From the NCBI RefSeq assembly GCF_032884065.1, contig NC_088872.1, positions 3,038,001-3,102,000 of the forward strand: a DNA stretch of 64,000 bases, written 5' to 3'. The position numbers were made by a program, and so were the translations under genes. Under the pieces are notes generated by a model. That model saw nothing but the letters and a program-made list of their open reading frames with translations. It was not told the DNA's origin and searched no databases. The first letter of the stretch is position 1; each line of letters opens with the position of its first letter. The stretch comes from Artemia franciscana (Eukaryota; Arthropoda; Branchiopoda; Anostraca; Artemiidae). This document shows positions 38,558 through 51,444 of this stretch, piece after piece.

Positions 38558-39672
38558 TACTAAATAAAGAAAAAACTTAAAAGAAAAAATCTGAAAAAAA
38601 AAATTTTTAAATAAAAAAGCGAAATAAAGAAGAAAAAACTAAAAAAGAATACAAATAAAAAAAATAAAAAAAGAATAAAAAAAAAACTAAAATAACAAAA
38701 ATACTGCAAAACATCAAAAATCTAAAAAAAGAAAAAAACAAAAAAGAAAAAAAAAAGAAAAAAGGAAAACTAAGACTAAAAAATAAAACAAAACTAAGAA
38801 AAAGAAAAAAAAAGAAAAAAACTGGAAATTAAAAAACTTAAAAAGAACAATTTAAAAAACGAAAAAATAAAAAAAAACAAAAAAATAAAAAAAAATAATA
38901 AAAAAAAACTAAAAAAAAACTAAAGAAATTGAAATAAAAACTACTACTAAAAAAAAAACTAAAAAAGAAACAAATAAAAAATGAAAAAACTTTTGAATAA
39001 TAAGTATTCAAAAAAATTGAGGCTCTTTCAATTTTATTAAATTGTTTAAAATGTAAAAAACTGGGAATTGCACACATATTTCAATATATTTTGACAATGG
39101 ATTAAAGTAATTCGAAAACCTTAAAACAGGTACCCAAAAGGTTGAATTTTATTATAAATTGCTGAGCTTTAGCATGCTTGGCACGTAAAGATTTTTCCAA
39201 GTGTCAATGTCAGAATGAACATTGACAAATTGAAAATTGAAAAAAGATAGAATGTTATCAAAAAGCAAAACCAGGTGTGCGGTTCAAAGAGAAAAGGCCC
39301 GATTAGGAATATGCAATTTACGTCAACGAACGCGTGTCATGGAACTACCAGAGCAACACGAAACCAGACTTTCAGTTAACAGAGAAAGTAAAAAAAAGAA
39401 GGTGTGGCAAGAAATCACAAGAGCAAGGCGTCACAAGACTTGCTGCTGAAAGAGAATCTATTTATGACAATCTATTTATATGCACAGACAATGGGACAGC
39501 AAAGAATGTTGTATATTCGCAAGTTTTACGTAGTTAAGAAATATATATATCTATCTATATTTACAGGTGGGACACAGTGACACAACTACAATGGCGCCTA
39601 ACTAATATTGCCCGTAACGTTTTACGCGCGCAGGGGGGCTTGGGGGGCGCAAAGCGCCACACATACAGCTAG
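38558..39672 (+). mobile_element. Helitron H12 with a shortened RepHel frame and single terminator
   Basis: A-rich minisatellite (38560-38990); a block shared with 56860-57060, 61090-61260, 61690-61880 and 53280-53400, which includes the TGTCAATGT/ACATTGACA hairpin; an N-terminal Rep frame fused to the RepHel C terminus (39237-39537); short (AT)n; and one worn terminator ending CTAG at 39669-39672. Its 5' TC end is not visible; it abuts the CTAG of H11. Its 3' end lies exactly against an ankyrin repeat. Confidence 0.75.
39334..39537 (+). CDS. Deletion-fused Helitron mini-frame (Rep N-terminus to RepHel C-terminus)
   Basis: 67 codons: basic N-terminal repeat text (NYQSNTKPDFQLTEKVKKRR, then AAERESIYD) joined in frame to [22 protein letters not shown] and stop, the natural C terminus. 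Everything between, including the Rep and helicase domains, is deleted. Whether it is translated is unknown; its catalytic parts are gone. Confidence 0.5.
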   Translation: MSWNYQSNTKPDFQLTEKVKKRRCGKKSQEQGVTRLAAERESIYDNLFICTDNGTAKNVVYSQVLRS

Positions 39673-39800
39673 TTTCTTATATTAATATCAGCCTTACACT
39701 TGAAAAAACATTCAGCAGTATGTGTGTATGCTTTCGAAGGTGCTACATGAAGTGGACTTCTACCAAAAAACTGTTTTAAGAACCATCTCAATAACAAATG
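39673..39800 (-). pseudogene. Ankyrin fragment of copy B
   Basis: On the minus strand: GRSPLHVAPSKAYTHTAECF and FKCKADINIRN, roughly one ankyrin unit, cut by the 3' end of Helitron H12. It is preceded (39800-39980) by a linker also found at 52000-52120 and 54806-54900. Confidence 0.7.
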
Positions 39801-39979
39801 GTCAACAATAGATTGGAAATATAACTGAGAAGTACTCGACTCAGCAACATCAAACCACTTGTCAAGTGTACATATTCAACTATGTGTTATGTATTATCAA
39901 ATGAAGTCCACTTCAAGTTCTAAGTTCAGTAAATTTTGTAGAATTTTTACTCTTTTTATAAAAAAGTTGTCGATAGTTA

Positions 39980-40444
39980 TTACTTGTGTTTTTGTGAGCT
40001 AAGATGTTTTCTAGTTTCAGATAATGTAAATTTTGTTTTACTATTTTTTTTTCTTTTTGCGCGATGACCCTTTTCGGCGAATGCGCTATAGTTTTTAAGC
40101 AAGTGCGTAGCTATTATAATAAACTTGTCAATTTTGAAAACGTTATAGCAACGACTTGCTTTTTTGAGCAAATTTATTATCTCATTTGAATGGTCCAGCG
40201 GTGTTGCAGATAACATATTCAAATCCTCTTCTTTTATAGGATGATGGCCTCCTTCTTTCATTTTTATTATTAAAATGGCTACTTTGGGTCTCCTATGAAG
40301 ATAATTTGAAATGTTACGCACTGACTTTCTGGTTCTTCCAGCGATTTCGGTGTGTTTTACTTTTCCATAAACTATGGTTGTGACTTTTACTAAACCAATT
40401 ACCGTTAGTCCTCCAACTACGGTTAAAACAAACTGTTCAGCCAT
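39980..40444 (-). CDS. TM-helical protein of the ankyrin-linked family, copy B
   Basis: 154 codons, ATG to stop. The hydrophobic start (FVLTVVGGLTVIGLVKVTTI) is followed by a basic stretch and the family domain: RKSVRNISNYLHRRPKVAIL, KM.EGGHHPIKEED, NEIINLLKKASR and LLKNYSAFAEKGHRAKRKKN. It is alignable with copy A over its first ~120 residues, and much closer to copy C at 51445. The frame ends before the RKELALPPLE tail seen in A. Function unknown; probably membrane-anchored. Confidence 0.55.
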   Translation of the reverse strand: MAEQFVLTVVGGLTVIGLVKVTTIVYGKVKHTEIAGRTRKSVRNISNYLHRRPKVAILIIKMKEGGHHPIKEEDLNMLSATPLDHSNEIINLLKKASRCYNVFKIDKFIIIATHLLKNYSAFAEKGHRAKRKKNSKTKFTLSETRKHLSSQKHK

Positions 40445-41829
40445 TATTTCAATATTAAATAGAACTAATTTAATATAAACTCAAAAAATTACTTAACGAG
40501 TCATTTAAAGCAAAAGTATATCAAATCTAATTTAAAAATTTTCAGGTATTTTTCTAGTAGAATTAAAAAAAAAATCACTATTGCTCAGACAATAAAAATA
40601 TTTGTGCAGTTTGCAGTTAAATAAAATTATGTATTTCGAATCTTCAGGAATTATTCTAGTTTTTCATTTGTGTCCAAGAAGAAGACAATTAAAAAGATTT
40701 TCGCATATGAATTCGGATGAATTCTCCCTGTGTATAATTTCCCCTGACAGGTTCAGTCCCAGGCACTTTCCTTCCCATAGAGTTTTACCATAGAAAATTC
40801 ATTCATGAGAACTAATTGGAATTCTAATGTGTAGACTAATATATGACGATAGTGCTCAATACAAAAATAACACTTTGTTGACCAATACAGATGGTCTGAT
40901 GTAATACTGTGGTGTAACCCGTAACATATGTTTAAAATAACGTAGTTTTAGTTAAAATCATTTCGGAGGGCAAGCATCATACGAGACACAAATGAAAAGC
41001 TAGAATAATTCCTGAAAATTCTAAATAAAGTAATTTTATCTAACTGCAAACTGCACTAATTTTTCTGGGTTGGAGGGGGAAAAAGAAATCCTGGGAACTG
41101 GAAATCTTGGAAAAGGCTTAGAGTGGAGAGATCAAGATAAAACTTGATGGGAAGAATAAGCAAAAGTTATAGATATGAAATGGACATAATTTAGACAGAT
41201 CTGTTCTCTTTGGGGGAGCTGGGGGATGTAAATTTGGAAAAATGAGAAAAATTGAGGTATTTTAAACTTAAAAATGGGTGACCAGATCTTAATGAAATAT
41301 GACACTTAGAACGAACTCATGTCTCAGAGCTCTTATTTCAAAACCAGATCTGTTGACATTGAGGGAGTTGAAGGGGGAAACTGGAAATCTTGCAAAACGC
41401 TTACAAATGTCGTAAATACGTGATTAACGTAACCGAACTGGATCCGCTATCTTTGGGGCAGTCTGGGGGGGGGGTTCTGTGCTTTGGCAAGTTTGGTGCT
41501 TCTGGTAGTGCTAGGACGATGAAAATTGGTAGGTGTGTCAGGGAGCTGTAGAAATTGACTTGATAAATTCGTTTTCCCTGATTCGACCGTCTGGAGGGCT
41601 GAAGGGAGAGGGAAAATTGAAAAAATTGAGGTATTTTTAACTTAGAAGTTGATCATCGGATCTTAATGAATTTAGATATTTAGAAAGACTTCGTGACTCA
41701 GAGCTCTTATTTTAAATCCTACCCGGCATTAAGCCTCTGATTTTCTTCTTAAAGCAATGTATTGATTCTTAGAATTTTGCTTGAGCTCATACCATATGAG
41801 CTCTTGGCACTTAGCTTGTCCAACCTCGT

Positions 41830-44780
41830 CGTACCCAGGAATCACAAGAGCAACCTGAAAATTATCGCCTGGCATTCAGGTACAGCCCAGTCAATGATTA
41901 TAGCTTGAGTAGATGTGTTCAAATCGGGACTATGTCTAAAATTTATCCCTATTGCAAGGCCTTGAAATTTAATGGTGAAACAATGGGAATGTGTTGCGCC
42001 TCAGGAAAAGTTAAACTTCCTCAACGTCAGAATCTAACCGTTTTTTTGTCAAACATCAGAAAATATAACTCATGTTTCCAAATGACGTCGTTTGGTGCCC
42101 AAATCGAAAATAAAGATCAATTTATGCCTACTTTCAAAGTAAAAGGGAAAACATATCATAGAGCAGGGTTCCTTCTACCATTCTCAGGAGAGAGTTATAA
42201 ATTTGTACAACTGTACTTCATCAGTGATAGCAATTCTGAATTGAATGCACGCTGCGAAATTTCTCCCGACGTTGAAAGGACTATCGTTTCCCAATTGCAA
42301 CATCTTTTCCACAAAAATAATGATTTAGTGTGCCTGTTCAAAACAGCAAACGATTTGATGCCTACTGATAGGCATAAAATTGTTATTTCTGTCTATAAAA
42401 CGCCTACTGGCGAACATGTGCGTAGATACAATGCTCCAACTATCGACGAAGTAGCAATCGTTATTGTTGGTGATCAGTTTTTACGTCTAGATATTATTCC
42501 TCTATAAGCGAAACGTTCAGTTGGTAAGAATTGCTGAAATTTATCGATGCTACGATGCCCAGCAATATCCTATCATTTTTTGGGATGGAGCCGACGGCTT
42601 TCACTTTAATAATAAATTGATAGATCCATCCAATAACAAACAAACGGATAAGAAATGCAGTGCAATGAATTATTTTACCTATAGACTAATGATTCGTCAC
42701 AATGAAGAAAATTATATTTTAAAATGCCGTCAATTGTTTCACAAATACATCGTTGATAATACATACTTCTAATGAAATTGACGATGTGATTTCTGCTGAA
42801 ATACCTGATGAAAATGTAGATAACGGCTTATATGATATTGTGGTAAAAATATGATACATTTACCTTGCAGTGCACTGAACGAAAACTCACCATGCATGGC
42901 CAAAGGAAGGTGCACAAAGCAATATCCTCGACTTTTAGTATCCAACACAATTACCGGCAATGATGGTTACCCACTATATAGAAGAAGATCTACTGAAGAT
43001 GGTGGTAAAACAGCAGTATTAAAGAAGCATAACGGTACCACCATCGAAGTAGATAACCAGTGGGTTGTTCTATATTCACCTTTATTAACAAAAACATTTA
43101 ATGCTCACATAAACATTGAATACTGTAACTTCATAAAGGCAATCAAATAAATATGTAAATACGTCAACAAACGCAGCGACATGGCAGTTTTTGGCTTGCA
43201 GTACAAAATCAGTGATATCAATGAAATTGTACAATATCAGGTTGGAAGATACATAAGCCGTAATGAAGCTGTTTGGCAAATTCTTTCATTTCCGATATAT
43301 GAAAGAAGTCCAGCTGTTGTTCACTTAGTAGTACATTTACAGAATGGACAACGTTTTTATTTTTTTAGAATCCAACGTGCAACAAAGAGCTCTGAATCCA
43401 ACGGATACAACGTTAACTGCTTTCTTTTCGTTATGTCAAAATGATTCTTTTGCAAAAAAACTGCTGTATACTGAAGTACTTTCGTATCATACGTGGAATG
43501 TTAAAAAGAAATCATTTGAACGTCGAAAACAGGGTATGTCAGTCGATGGTCAACCTGCTATCTTTGAAGATACTGCGATAGGAAGACTCTACACCATTCA
43601 CCCCAATCAACATGAATGCTTCTTCCTCCACCTGCTTTTGGTGAATGTACCTGGTCAGACGTCCTGTGAGTATTTGAGAACTGTAAACGGTACTATACAT
43701 GACACTTACCGTAGTGCATGCCAAGCTCTAAATTTATTGGAGAATGACCAACACTGGGATAACTGCATCAATGACGCGTGCGTAACGTCAACTCCAAGTC
43801 AAATTCATGCATTGTTTGGAATCATACAAACATCATGCTCTCCCTCAGCTCCTAAAGAGTTATGGGAGAAATATAAATCGAAAATGGCCGAGAATTTACT
43901 GCATCGAAAAAGGTTAGAGACGCCGTATATGACCTTTGATTTAACATAAGAAATTTATAACTAAACTTTAATTATTATTGAAGTTTTGTGCCTATGTATG
44001 GCAAACAAACTTCTTCAGGATTTGGGAATGCCTTCACCTAATAGTAACGCTGCTGTTTCAGCATGTGTAGAACTGGATCGTGAAGAAAGTTACAATACGA
44101 TCTATTGTCGTATGTACAAAAAATATTTTTAAGTTAACGTCTGAGCAAAACGACATTTATGAGAAGATATAGCATTGTGTAGATAACAACGTTGGAGAAA
44201 TCTTCTTTTTGGATGCGCCAGGAGGTACTGGTGAAAAGTTTGTGATAAAATTGATTCCGGCATCAATTTGATAATAAAATGACTTAGTGTTGGCAATTGC
44301 GTCGTCCGGAATAGCCGCAACGTTGCTGCCTGGCGGAAGAGCTGCTCATTCTGCTTTGAAATTGCCTCTGAATTTGTATTATAGGGAAATTCCCTAGTGC
44401 AATATTTCCAAATTATCCGGGATGGGTAAAGTATTGCAGCAATACAAACTTATTATTTGGGACGAGTGCACATTAGCACACAAAAAATTGCTCGAGGCCC
44501 TGGAGCAATCGTTACAAGGTTTGCGAGGAAATTTGAAACCCTTTGGCAGCACATGAATATTCTTTGCGGGGTATTTCAGGTAATCATTATCTATAATACC
44601 TAGATCAACCCCTGCGGACGAAATGAATGTTTGCCTGAAAAATTCTAATTTATGAGCACACGTAAAGACATTAAAATTAAGTATAAATATGCCTGTCCGA
44701 TTGCAAAACGATGACTGTGGTGAAATATTTTCAGATCCATAGCTGGCAATTGGAAACGGACCGTATAACTCACAATAAAC
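41830..44780 (+). pseudogene. Helitron RepHel relic, longest coding copy in the window
   Basis: In order: RLAFRYSPVNDYS and CPYCKALKFNGETMGMCCAS (41850-42020); SNIRKYNSCFQMTSFGAQIE to VAIVIVGDQFLRLDII (42030-42507); Helitron_like_N (42521-42765); a deletion that removes the HUH histidines; SALNENSPCMAKGRCTKQYP (42863 on); the Rep tyrosine motif at ~43150, read as stop-ICKYVNKRSDMAV, so the first Tyr codon of YxxKY is TAA while the second Tyr remains; NEIVQYQVGRYIS; a 201-codon frame 43344-43949 ending FDLT; then a Pif1-like helicase start with Walker A as GGTGEKF (GKT expected) and an intact IIWDECT Walker B (44456). It fades after ~44780. Several frames, stops and a lost Rep centre make it inactive. 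Confidence 0.9.
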
Positions 44781-45790
44781 AATTAGTATAATACGTGTCT
44801 TACGGGTCTATGCCTGGTAATCTTTGTGAAAGTCTAAATATAACTTAAATATGTCAGTGTCATTTTATGTATCCTTGGCTTACTCATAAATATTGACTTC
44901 TAGGAGAAGACAATGATAAATATAGTACTTGATTTAACAATGTGGGTGTTAAATGAAAAACATGCAGAGAGTTTTAGAGGCAACACGTCAGTGTTGCCTA
45001 TGATAAAGCGCCACACGCCTTCAACGCGTTACTAATTTTTTTTTTCCTCAGAGTCACTCTATATTGTAGGAATGGTCATAGAAACATCGGAGGGGCTTAT
45101 TAGTTTCGGCTAGAAAATTCTAGCGTCCTTTTAATAGGCAAATATGATCGAAAGTCAACTAGTCCCTGTCCTATCGAGCTGCTGAGATTTCAGGAGTTAA
45201 AATCATTATATATTAAACGCTCAGTCATTTCTTATTAGTTCTTAGTAATAAGATATTTTCTTACTTTATTGGTTCTTACTATATCTTTTACTAGTTCTTA
45301 CTATATCTTGATTATTGTAGTGATTTTATTTAATTTTCTATTTTTGTCCATGTATTGAAAACTTCAACCCTGCTGTCCAAAAAATGTATAGTTAAAAAAA
45401 AATGATACAATAGCCTAAAATGTTTTACAGGTGGAGAGTACGATAGCTGGAACTCGAGTTTGTAGTAACATTTCTTTGTTTTAAGCTTGCCTTTAATATT
45501 TATTTTAATTTCTGCTCGTCTTAGAATTTCTTTATTCATTTATATCATATTTTGACATCTTTAAGTTTAATGTGATTATCTTTTTAATTCTTCTTCCTTT
45601 GGATTTTATTCATTTTTTTATATTAAATTTTGGCTGTTTTAAAATTGAATTATTATAAGGCTTTATTTCTGCTTGCCTCAAGTTTTAAAATGGCTCTTTA
45701 CTTTTCTTTGAAAACATTTTTTTTCGACAAGTTTGAAAACATGTAATAAATATCATGAAAAGAGAAATCACCAATGCTACAGCACAAACA

Positions 45791-45851
<61 letters not shown>

Positions 45852-48480
45852 GAAGAGACAGAAGGAGAAAAGGAAGACTGTTTTTCTGAATTAGTGATTA
45901 ATATAGACCAGCACTTGAATGAGGCCTTAACCCTACTCATCCATACAATCACATAGGTCAAACAGCATAGCCAAACACAATCAACCATAAAGAATAATCC
46001 ATGGACAGGCAGTCATGTCGTCAATAAGTATAAGTCGTCATTTACCGAACAATAGAAAAAATAATATAGACAAATAATTCAGAGGCAACACCCAACATAA
46101 GGGCTCATCAGGAGAATACACTGGCCTATATAGGGTTTCGCCACTCTAAATTCTCTACCCAACACAGTGTTGTGGCTACCACAGAATATCCATGGCATCC
46201 CCGCGTCAGGTATCACCCCCAAAATACATGCCTATGAAAAAAAAACCCAGCAAATGTAAAACAACCAAGTAAAACCAAAACAAGCTTATCTTGTTAATAT
46301 ATCCCTCCCTTTAGCAACAATAGGTAAACTAAATATTATAAATTTTACCAAATCACAAATATTAACACATTGCAAAAAACCTGAATGAACTAAACAATTA
46401 TAGAATTCATCTTTACCATGTGGCTAAATTTTTTAAAAAAATCCGCTCAATTCATGATTGAATTCAAACAATATGTTAAAGTACATTTTACAATGAAAAA
46501 GAGAAGATTTGGCCATTCATCTAAAAAAAAATAACCATATGAATGACACAATAGAAACACGCCAAGCAAGAATCACAGTGAAAACAATCAACAAATTGAC
46601 ACATAACAATCAGCCATCAAAAAAAATAACAAGTTTATGACATGAAAGATTGCATTTATTTCAGGCCCTTAAAAGAGGTAAGAAGATTTTCTACAACAAA
46701 ATGGATTCGACACCTTCAAAAATTGTGTCTAGATCCAATATCCCTCAGAGTTACCTTGGTCAGAAAAGGAGTCATAACAGTCAAAAGTTATCGACATGAC
46801 ATGACAAAATTTATGGCATGACAAGCAATACTTGCTTCTGAACAAGTATTATTTCAAAAGCTTGTTAATTGTTAAAGCAATTAACACATTCTTATTATAA
46901 AGAGTTTGCACACAGTCCTGAAACTATAGCAATTCTTGACAAGGATAAAATATATATATATTTTTTTAAACCTCCAAAAAACCTTTTTGAACAGTAACTG
47001 TAAACACTTAATGACTTCTTATAATAGTTGAAAAATACTGGAAGAATTAAGAAGGATTTTATATTAGCATATTATAAATGCAAAAATTTCTAAGTCTAAG
47101 AATTACATGCTTATATTGATTTAATTTCACCTATGAAAATAAATTATTTCAAGAACACAAATTGTGGTACAAAAGCTAACACAAGACAAAAACAGGACAA
47201 GAAATGATGTGTCTCCTCATGATAAATAAGATTAAAACTGCACAGGTGTAAAAGAGCTCCATGTTTATATTCCAATGGCAAAATAAAACAAAGCGTTTAA
47301 GCCACGTAGAGTAGTTAATTACGTATCAGATTTCGGGAAATGTTTTGGTCTAAATTCTTCAAGATTTTCTTTTCTTATTCAAATTAGCAACTGTATAAAG
47401 CTTGTTTTTTCTGGTATTAATGATTCATTCAAAATTTAAATTCGCGCTTGACTATAAAGATTTTCGCATATACAACTTTTAAATACATGCATGGAATTAA
47501 ATTTATAGTAACAGTAGTAATTTTCTATTGAATTATTCTTTTTACTAATCTTTTGTAACTCATTATTCTATTGAATTTAAAGAATAAATAATCTTTCACA
47601 TGAACAAAATTGGAAATATAGATGCGCTGAGACGATTTCTGAAATATTGGCTTACAGAATTCACTCATGATAATTTTGTTCTTTGGTCATGAAATTTAAA
47701 ACTTTTGCCATGTCTAGAAAAATCTTTAAGTTTGGGCAGTTGATAGTTAATATATTTAGTTTCAATTACACAAACAAAAGCATCTGCCTAGCTCTTTAGA
47801 TGAGGAGCTCTTAGTCATAATTCTTCCAAAATTACAAAAACTGAACCATCCATAATACTTTTGCTTTGCTTCAGAATCTCTTTGTACATAACTAATTCCA
47901 TCCAATTTTGCTTGTTAATATTCTCACCCCACCCAAATCAGAAACATACCTTTTCTATGCATTATATGACAAATAATACACTTAACATATAGACACGGTC
48001 CTTGATTTTCAAACTTCCTGTCTTATTAATTTAAATTGTTAGTAAATACTATAACATGCTGTCGCTTAGCACCTTGTTTGAAAAAAAGCTGAAAACAATG
48101 TATTTGGTCTTCATTAAATTTGAGGTAGTCCTTTCATTTCGGACTTCTCAATTCAAAATGGAATGGTTAGATTCATTTAAGGAAGTTCGATGCCGTAGGT
48201 TTATTTTTGCAATTCTTAGTGTCAGCTGACGGTCTCAAAGACAAAGGTCCATTAGTAAGTTTTCCCTGAACCAAAAGGGAGCTTCCAAACTATTTTCGGT
48301 AAAATTGATGTGAAATCTCAACTGTGTCAGCCGCTTGAAAAGCTAACGAGAGGCTAGTTTAAAACAATGAGAACCAATAAACTCTTGCTTATTGTTAAGT
48401 TAAACGCTGTCTAATCAACGTACGTACAGGATAAATAATGTACACCCTGTGCCTGCAAAGATTTCAATCAAAGCAGTTAG
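44780..48480. other. No gene seen (3.7 kb)
   Basis: AT-rich spacer of the inverted duplication. Notable only: a perfect hairpin GGCAACAC-GTCA-GTGTTGCC (44979-44998) and a ~59-base poly(A) (45791-45849) with no recognisable retroposon body to its left. Short frames over the poly(A) are artefacts. No match to other parts of the window was noticed, so it may be the most unique DNA in the right half. Confidence 0.45.
45791..45849. repeat. Long poly(A) tract
   Basis: An uninterrupted A run of about 59 bases following ACAAACAC. Its length suggests a recent retroposition tail or slippage; no body identified. Confidence 0.75.
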
Positions 48481-48489
48481 CGCAACAGG

Positions 48490-48700
48490 AAACTTTCAAA
48501 CTACTACTACTAACAACTCACTCCTGGACCAAGCCTCCTTTGGCCCACAAAGTTGAGCACACTCCTCCTAAATCAGAATCTATCTAAAGCCTCCACATTT
48601 ACACCATCCAAGGAAGTTCCCATATCCTTTAAATCTTTCCTTACGACACCTTCCTACTCAAACCGTGGATGACAGCAGTATGGTCAAGATGGGCCAGAGC
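48490..48700 (-). pseudogene. LINE 3'-end fragment
   Basis: The minus strand reads VRKDLKDMGTSLDGVNVEAL, FRRSVLNFVGQRRLGPGVSC and stop. To my memory this is the C-terminal end of a LINE of the kind found at 1-5 kb (..KDLKEMGTSWEGVKREALNR..). Two stops lie within it. The upstream LINE parts are absent. Confidence 0.55.
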
Positions 48701-48836
48701 AAAGCCCACTCCTTTCGAGTCCTGGTACCAGCACTTTATGTAAATCCTCCATATCCTTTCAGTGGGTCCGAGAAGGCACATCCAGCCCAATCCGAGCAGT
48801 AACATGTCGCGTTAAGACCTTTTTTGGCATCATTCC

Positions 48837-49120
48837 AAGAATATGCAAACCAATTTCCCAGAATTTCAAGAATTTCAAGAATGATGCGGCATCTGGTATT
48901 ACGTAATCACTCATGTTGACGGTGAAATAATACTACGAATACGGTAGGCCCATATTATGATTTCTGAGAATTTCTCAGTTTGTTTCCAAGAATTTTAATA
49001 GCGATACGTTATTTGGCATTTCCTTAACATTTATGTTGTAGGTGAAACAGTACAACGAATACAAGTGAGCCCATATCCTCATTTCCGAGAATTTATTGGC
49101 ATGATTCCGAGAATTTCAGG
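48837..49120. repeat. Tandem repeat, ~120 bp unit, 2.3 copies
   Basis: Units share CCAAGAATTT, GCATCTGGTATT/ACGTTATTTGGCATT, ATGTTG..GGTGAAA, ACTACGAATAC/ACAACGAATAC and GCCCATAT. The third copy is cut after CCGAGAATTTCAGGAATGA. Confidence 0.6.
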
Positions 49121-49217
49121 AATGACATTTGTGACAGCCCTCACATCTGGTTCTTTGAGATAACAACTGAGCCAACAACATTTTTTAGCTTCTAAGCCCT
49201 CTTCCATTGGTCTTATG

Positions 49218-49308
49218 AAATTTATGTCTGATGTATGAATCGAACTAAAGACCTATTATTTCCTATGGTAAATGAACGACACGTTAGTCGACTAAGCTGA
49301 CAAGTCAT
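49218..49308 (-). repeat. Possible tRNA-derived sequence
   Basis: On the minus strand, GTCAGCTTAGTCGACTAACG resembles an A-box/D-arm and AGTTCGATTCATAC a B-box/T-arm, at tRNA-like spacing. The T stem pairs poorly. Weak call. Confidence 0.3.
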
Positions 49309-51444
49309 TAATGATATTATATTCTTAGAAACACAATCTAGGCAATCGGTGTATTGCTACTAGGACGGTAACCAACTGATGTTAAGCGTCACAATATCGT
49401 AACAAATTAACTGCACAATCGATTTCTCAATTGAAGTTGGGCAGATGGTAAATACTATCAGTGATATGCTTCCGGGTGCCGTTTTTGGAATCATCCTATG
49501 AATTTACATACAAAAGTGATTTAAGATGCTTAATGTACAGACATGTTCTTTTGATGGTTAATGACATAGGAGAACTGCTGCCATTTCGGATCCTTCAATT
49601 GTAATGCTTTTAGGGGCAGTGCTTTCTAGTTAAAGAACTATAAGTCTCATTATATTTTGGTTTCAGGTGGTCATTTGGTTGGAAACTAAAAGTTCTTGAG
49701 GACTTCAGGACAACTGACCCTCTTCCACCCTTTTGTTTATTACCTGGCCCCTCTGAAACACTCAAGGACACCCACTCAGAAATACGTCAAAATCATTAAA
49801 AGGTCCAATAGATATGCCTCTAGAAAGGGTGACTTTTTTGATGTGGATGTGTAATTGGCTCCAAACTGTCACAAATCGTTCTGCAAGTCAAAAGGATCAA
49901 AACGTTAATTGGGAAGTAAAAAGTAAGTAGTCCAGAAACTGACCAAAAAAATATTATTTTCTGATTGGTTTTAACTTACAGGTGTAATTCCTTGAGCCAA
50001 GAGGAAACTTAACTTGTAAAAAAAGGGATAAGTCCCTTTCCTTAAAAAAATGGCCCGACATACGGACGAGCTAAGTGCCAAGAGCTCATATGGTATGAGC
50101 TCAAGCAAAATTCTAAGAATCAATAGATTGCTTTAAGAAGCAAATCAGAGGCTTAATGCCGGTTGGGATTTAAAATAAGAATTCTGAGTCACGAAGTCCT
50201 CCTAATATCTAAATTCATTAAGATCCGATCACCAACTCGTAAGTTAAAAATACCTCAATTTTTTTTAATTTTTCCTCTCCCTTCAGCCCTCCAGATGGTC
50301 GAATCAGGATAAATGACTTTATCAAGTCAATTTCTACAGCTCCCTGACACACCTACCAACTTTCATCGTCCTAGCACGACCAAAAGCACCAAACTTGCCA
50401 AAACACTGAACCCCCCCCCCTAACTGCCCCAAAGATAGCGGATCCAGTTCCGTTACGTTAATCACGTATTTACGACAATCATAAGTGTTTTGCAAGATTT
50501 CCAGTTTCCCCCTCCAACTCCCCCAATGCCAACAGATCTGGTTTTGAAATAAGAGCTCTGAGACATGAGTTTGTTCTAAATATCATATTTCATTAAGATC
50601 TGGTCACCCATTTTTAAGTTTAAAATACCTCAATTTTTCTCATTTTTCCAAATTTACATCCCCCAGCTCCCCCAAAGAGAACAGATCTGTCTAAATTATA
50701 TCCATTTCATATCTATAACTTGTGCTTATGCTTCCCATCAAGTTTTATCTTGATCTCTCCACTCTAAGCCTTATCCAAGATTTCCAGTTTCCAGAATTTC
50801 TTTTTCCCCCTCCAACCCAGAAATATTAGTGCAGTTTGCAGTTAGATAAAATTAATTTATTTAGAATTTTCAGGAATTATTCTAGCTTTCCATTTGTGTC
50901 TCGTATGATGTGCTTGCCCTCCGAAATGATTTTAACTAAAACTACGTTATTTTAAACATATGTTACGGGTTACACCACAGTATTACATCAGACCATCTGT
51001 ATTGGTCAACAAAGTGTTATTTTTGTATTGAGCACTATCGTCATATATTAGTCTACACATTAGAATTCCAATTAGTTTTCATGAATGAATTTTCTATGGG
51101 AAAGTTCTATGGGAAAGAAAGTGCCTGGGACTGAACCTGTCAGGGGAAATTATACACAGGGGGAATTCACCCGAATTTATATGCGAAATTCTTTTTAATT
51201 GTCTTCTTCTTGGACACAAATGAAAAACTAGAATAATTCCTGAAGATTCGAAATAAAATAATTTTATTTAAGTGCAAACTGCACAAATATTTCTATTGTC
51301 TGAGCAATAATGATTTTTTTTTTTAATTCTACCAGAAAAATACCTGAAAATTTTTAAATTAGATTTGATTTACGTTTGCTTTAAATGACTCGTTAGGTAA
51401 TTTTTTGAGTTTATATTAAATTAATTCTATTTAATATTGAAATA

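Larger units (their letters stand above)
39673..41821. repeat. Left arm of a >2.1 kb inverted duplication
   Basis: Reverse complement of 50064-52209. It includes copy B, its upstream sequence (CATTTGTGTCCAAGAAGAAG, ACTGTGGTGTAACCCGTAAC), a ~800 bp block (41060-41820) with AAATCTTGGAAAAGGCTTAG and CAGAGCTCTTATTT, and the hairpin GAGCTCATA-CCA-TATGAGCTC (41783-41803). Homology probably extends outward through the Helitron to ~38.99 kb (against ~53.4 kb). Confidence 0.8.

Noticed and set aside
45698-45988. Poly-Phe / poly-Lys frames on the two strands
   Set aside because: Translation of the long poly(A) tract at 45791-45849.
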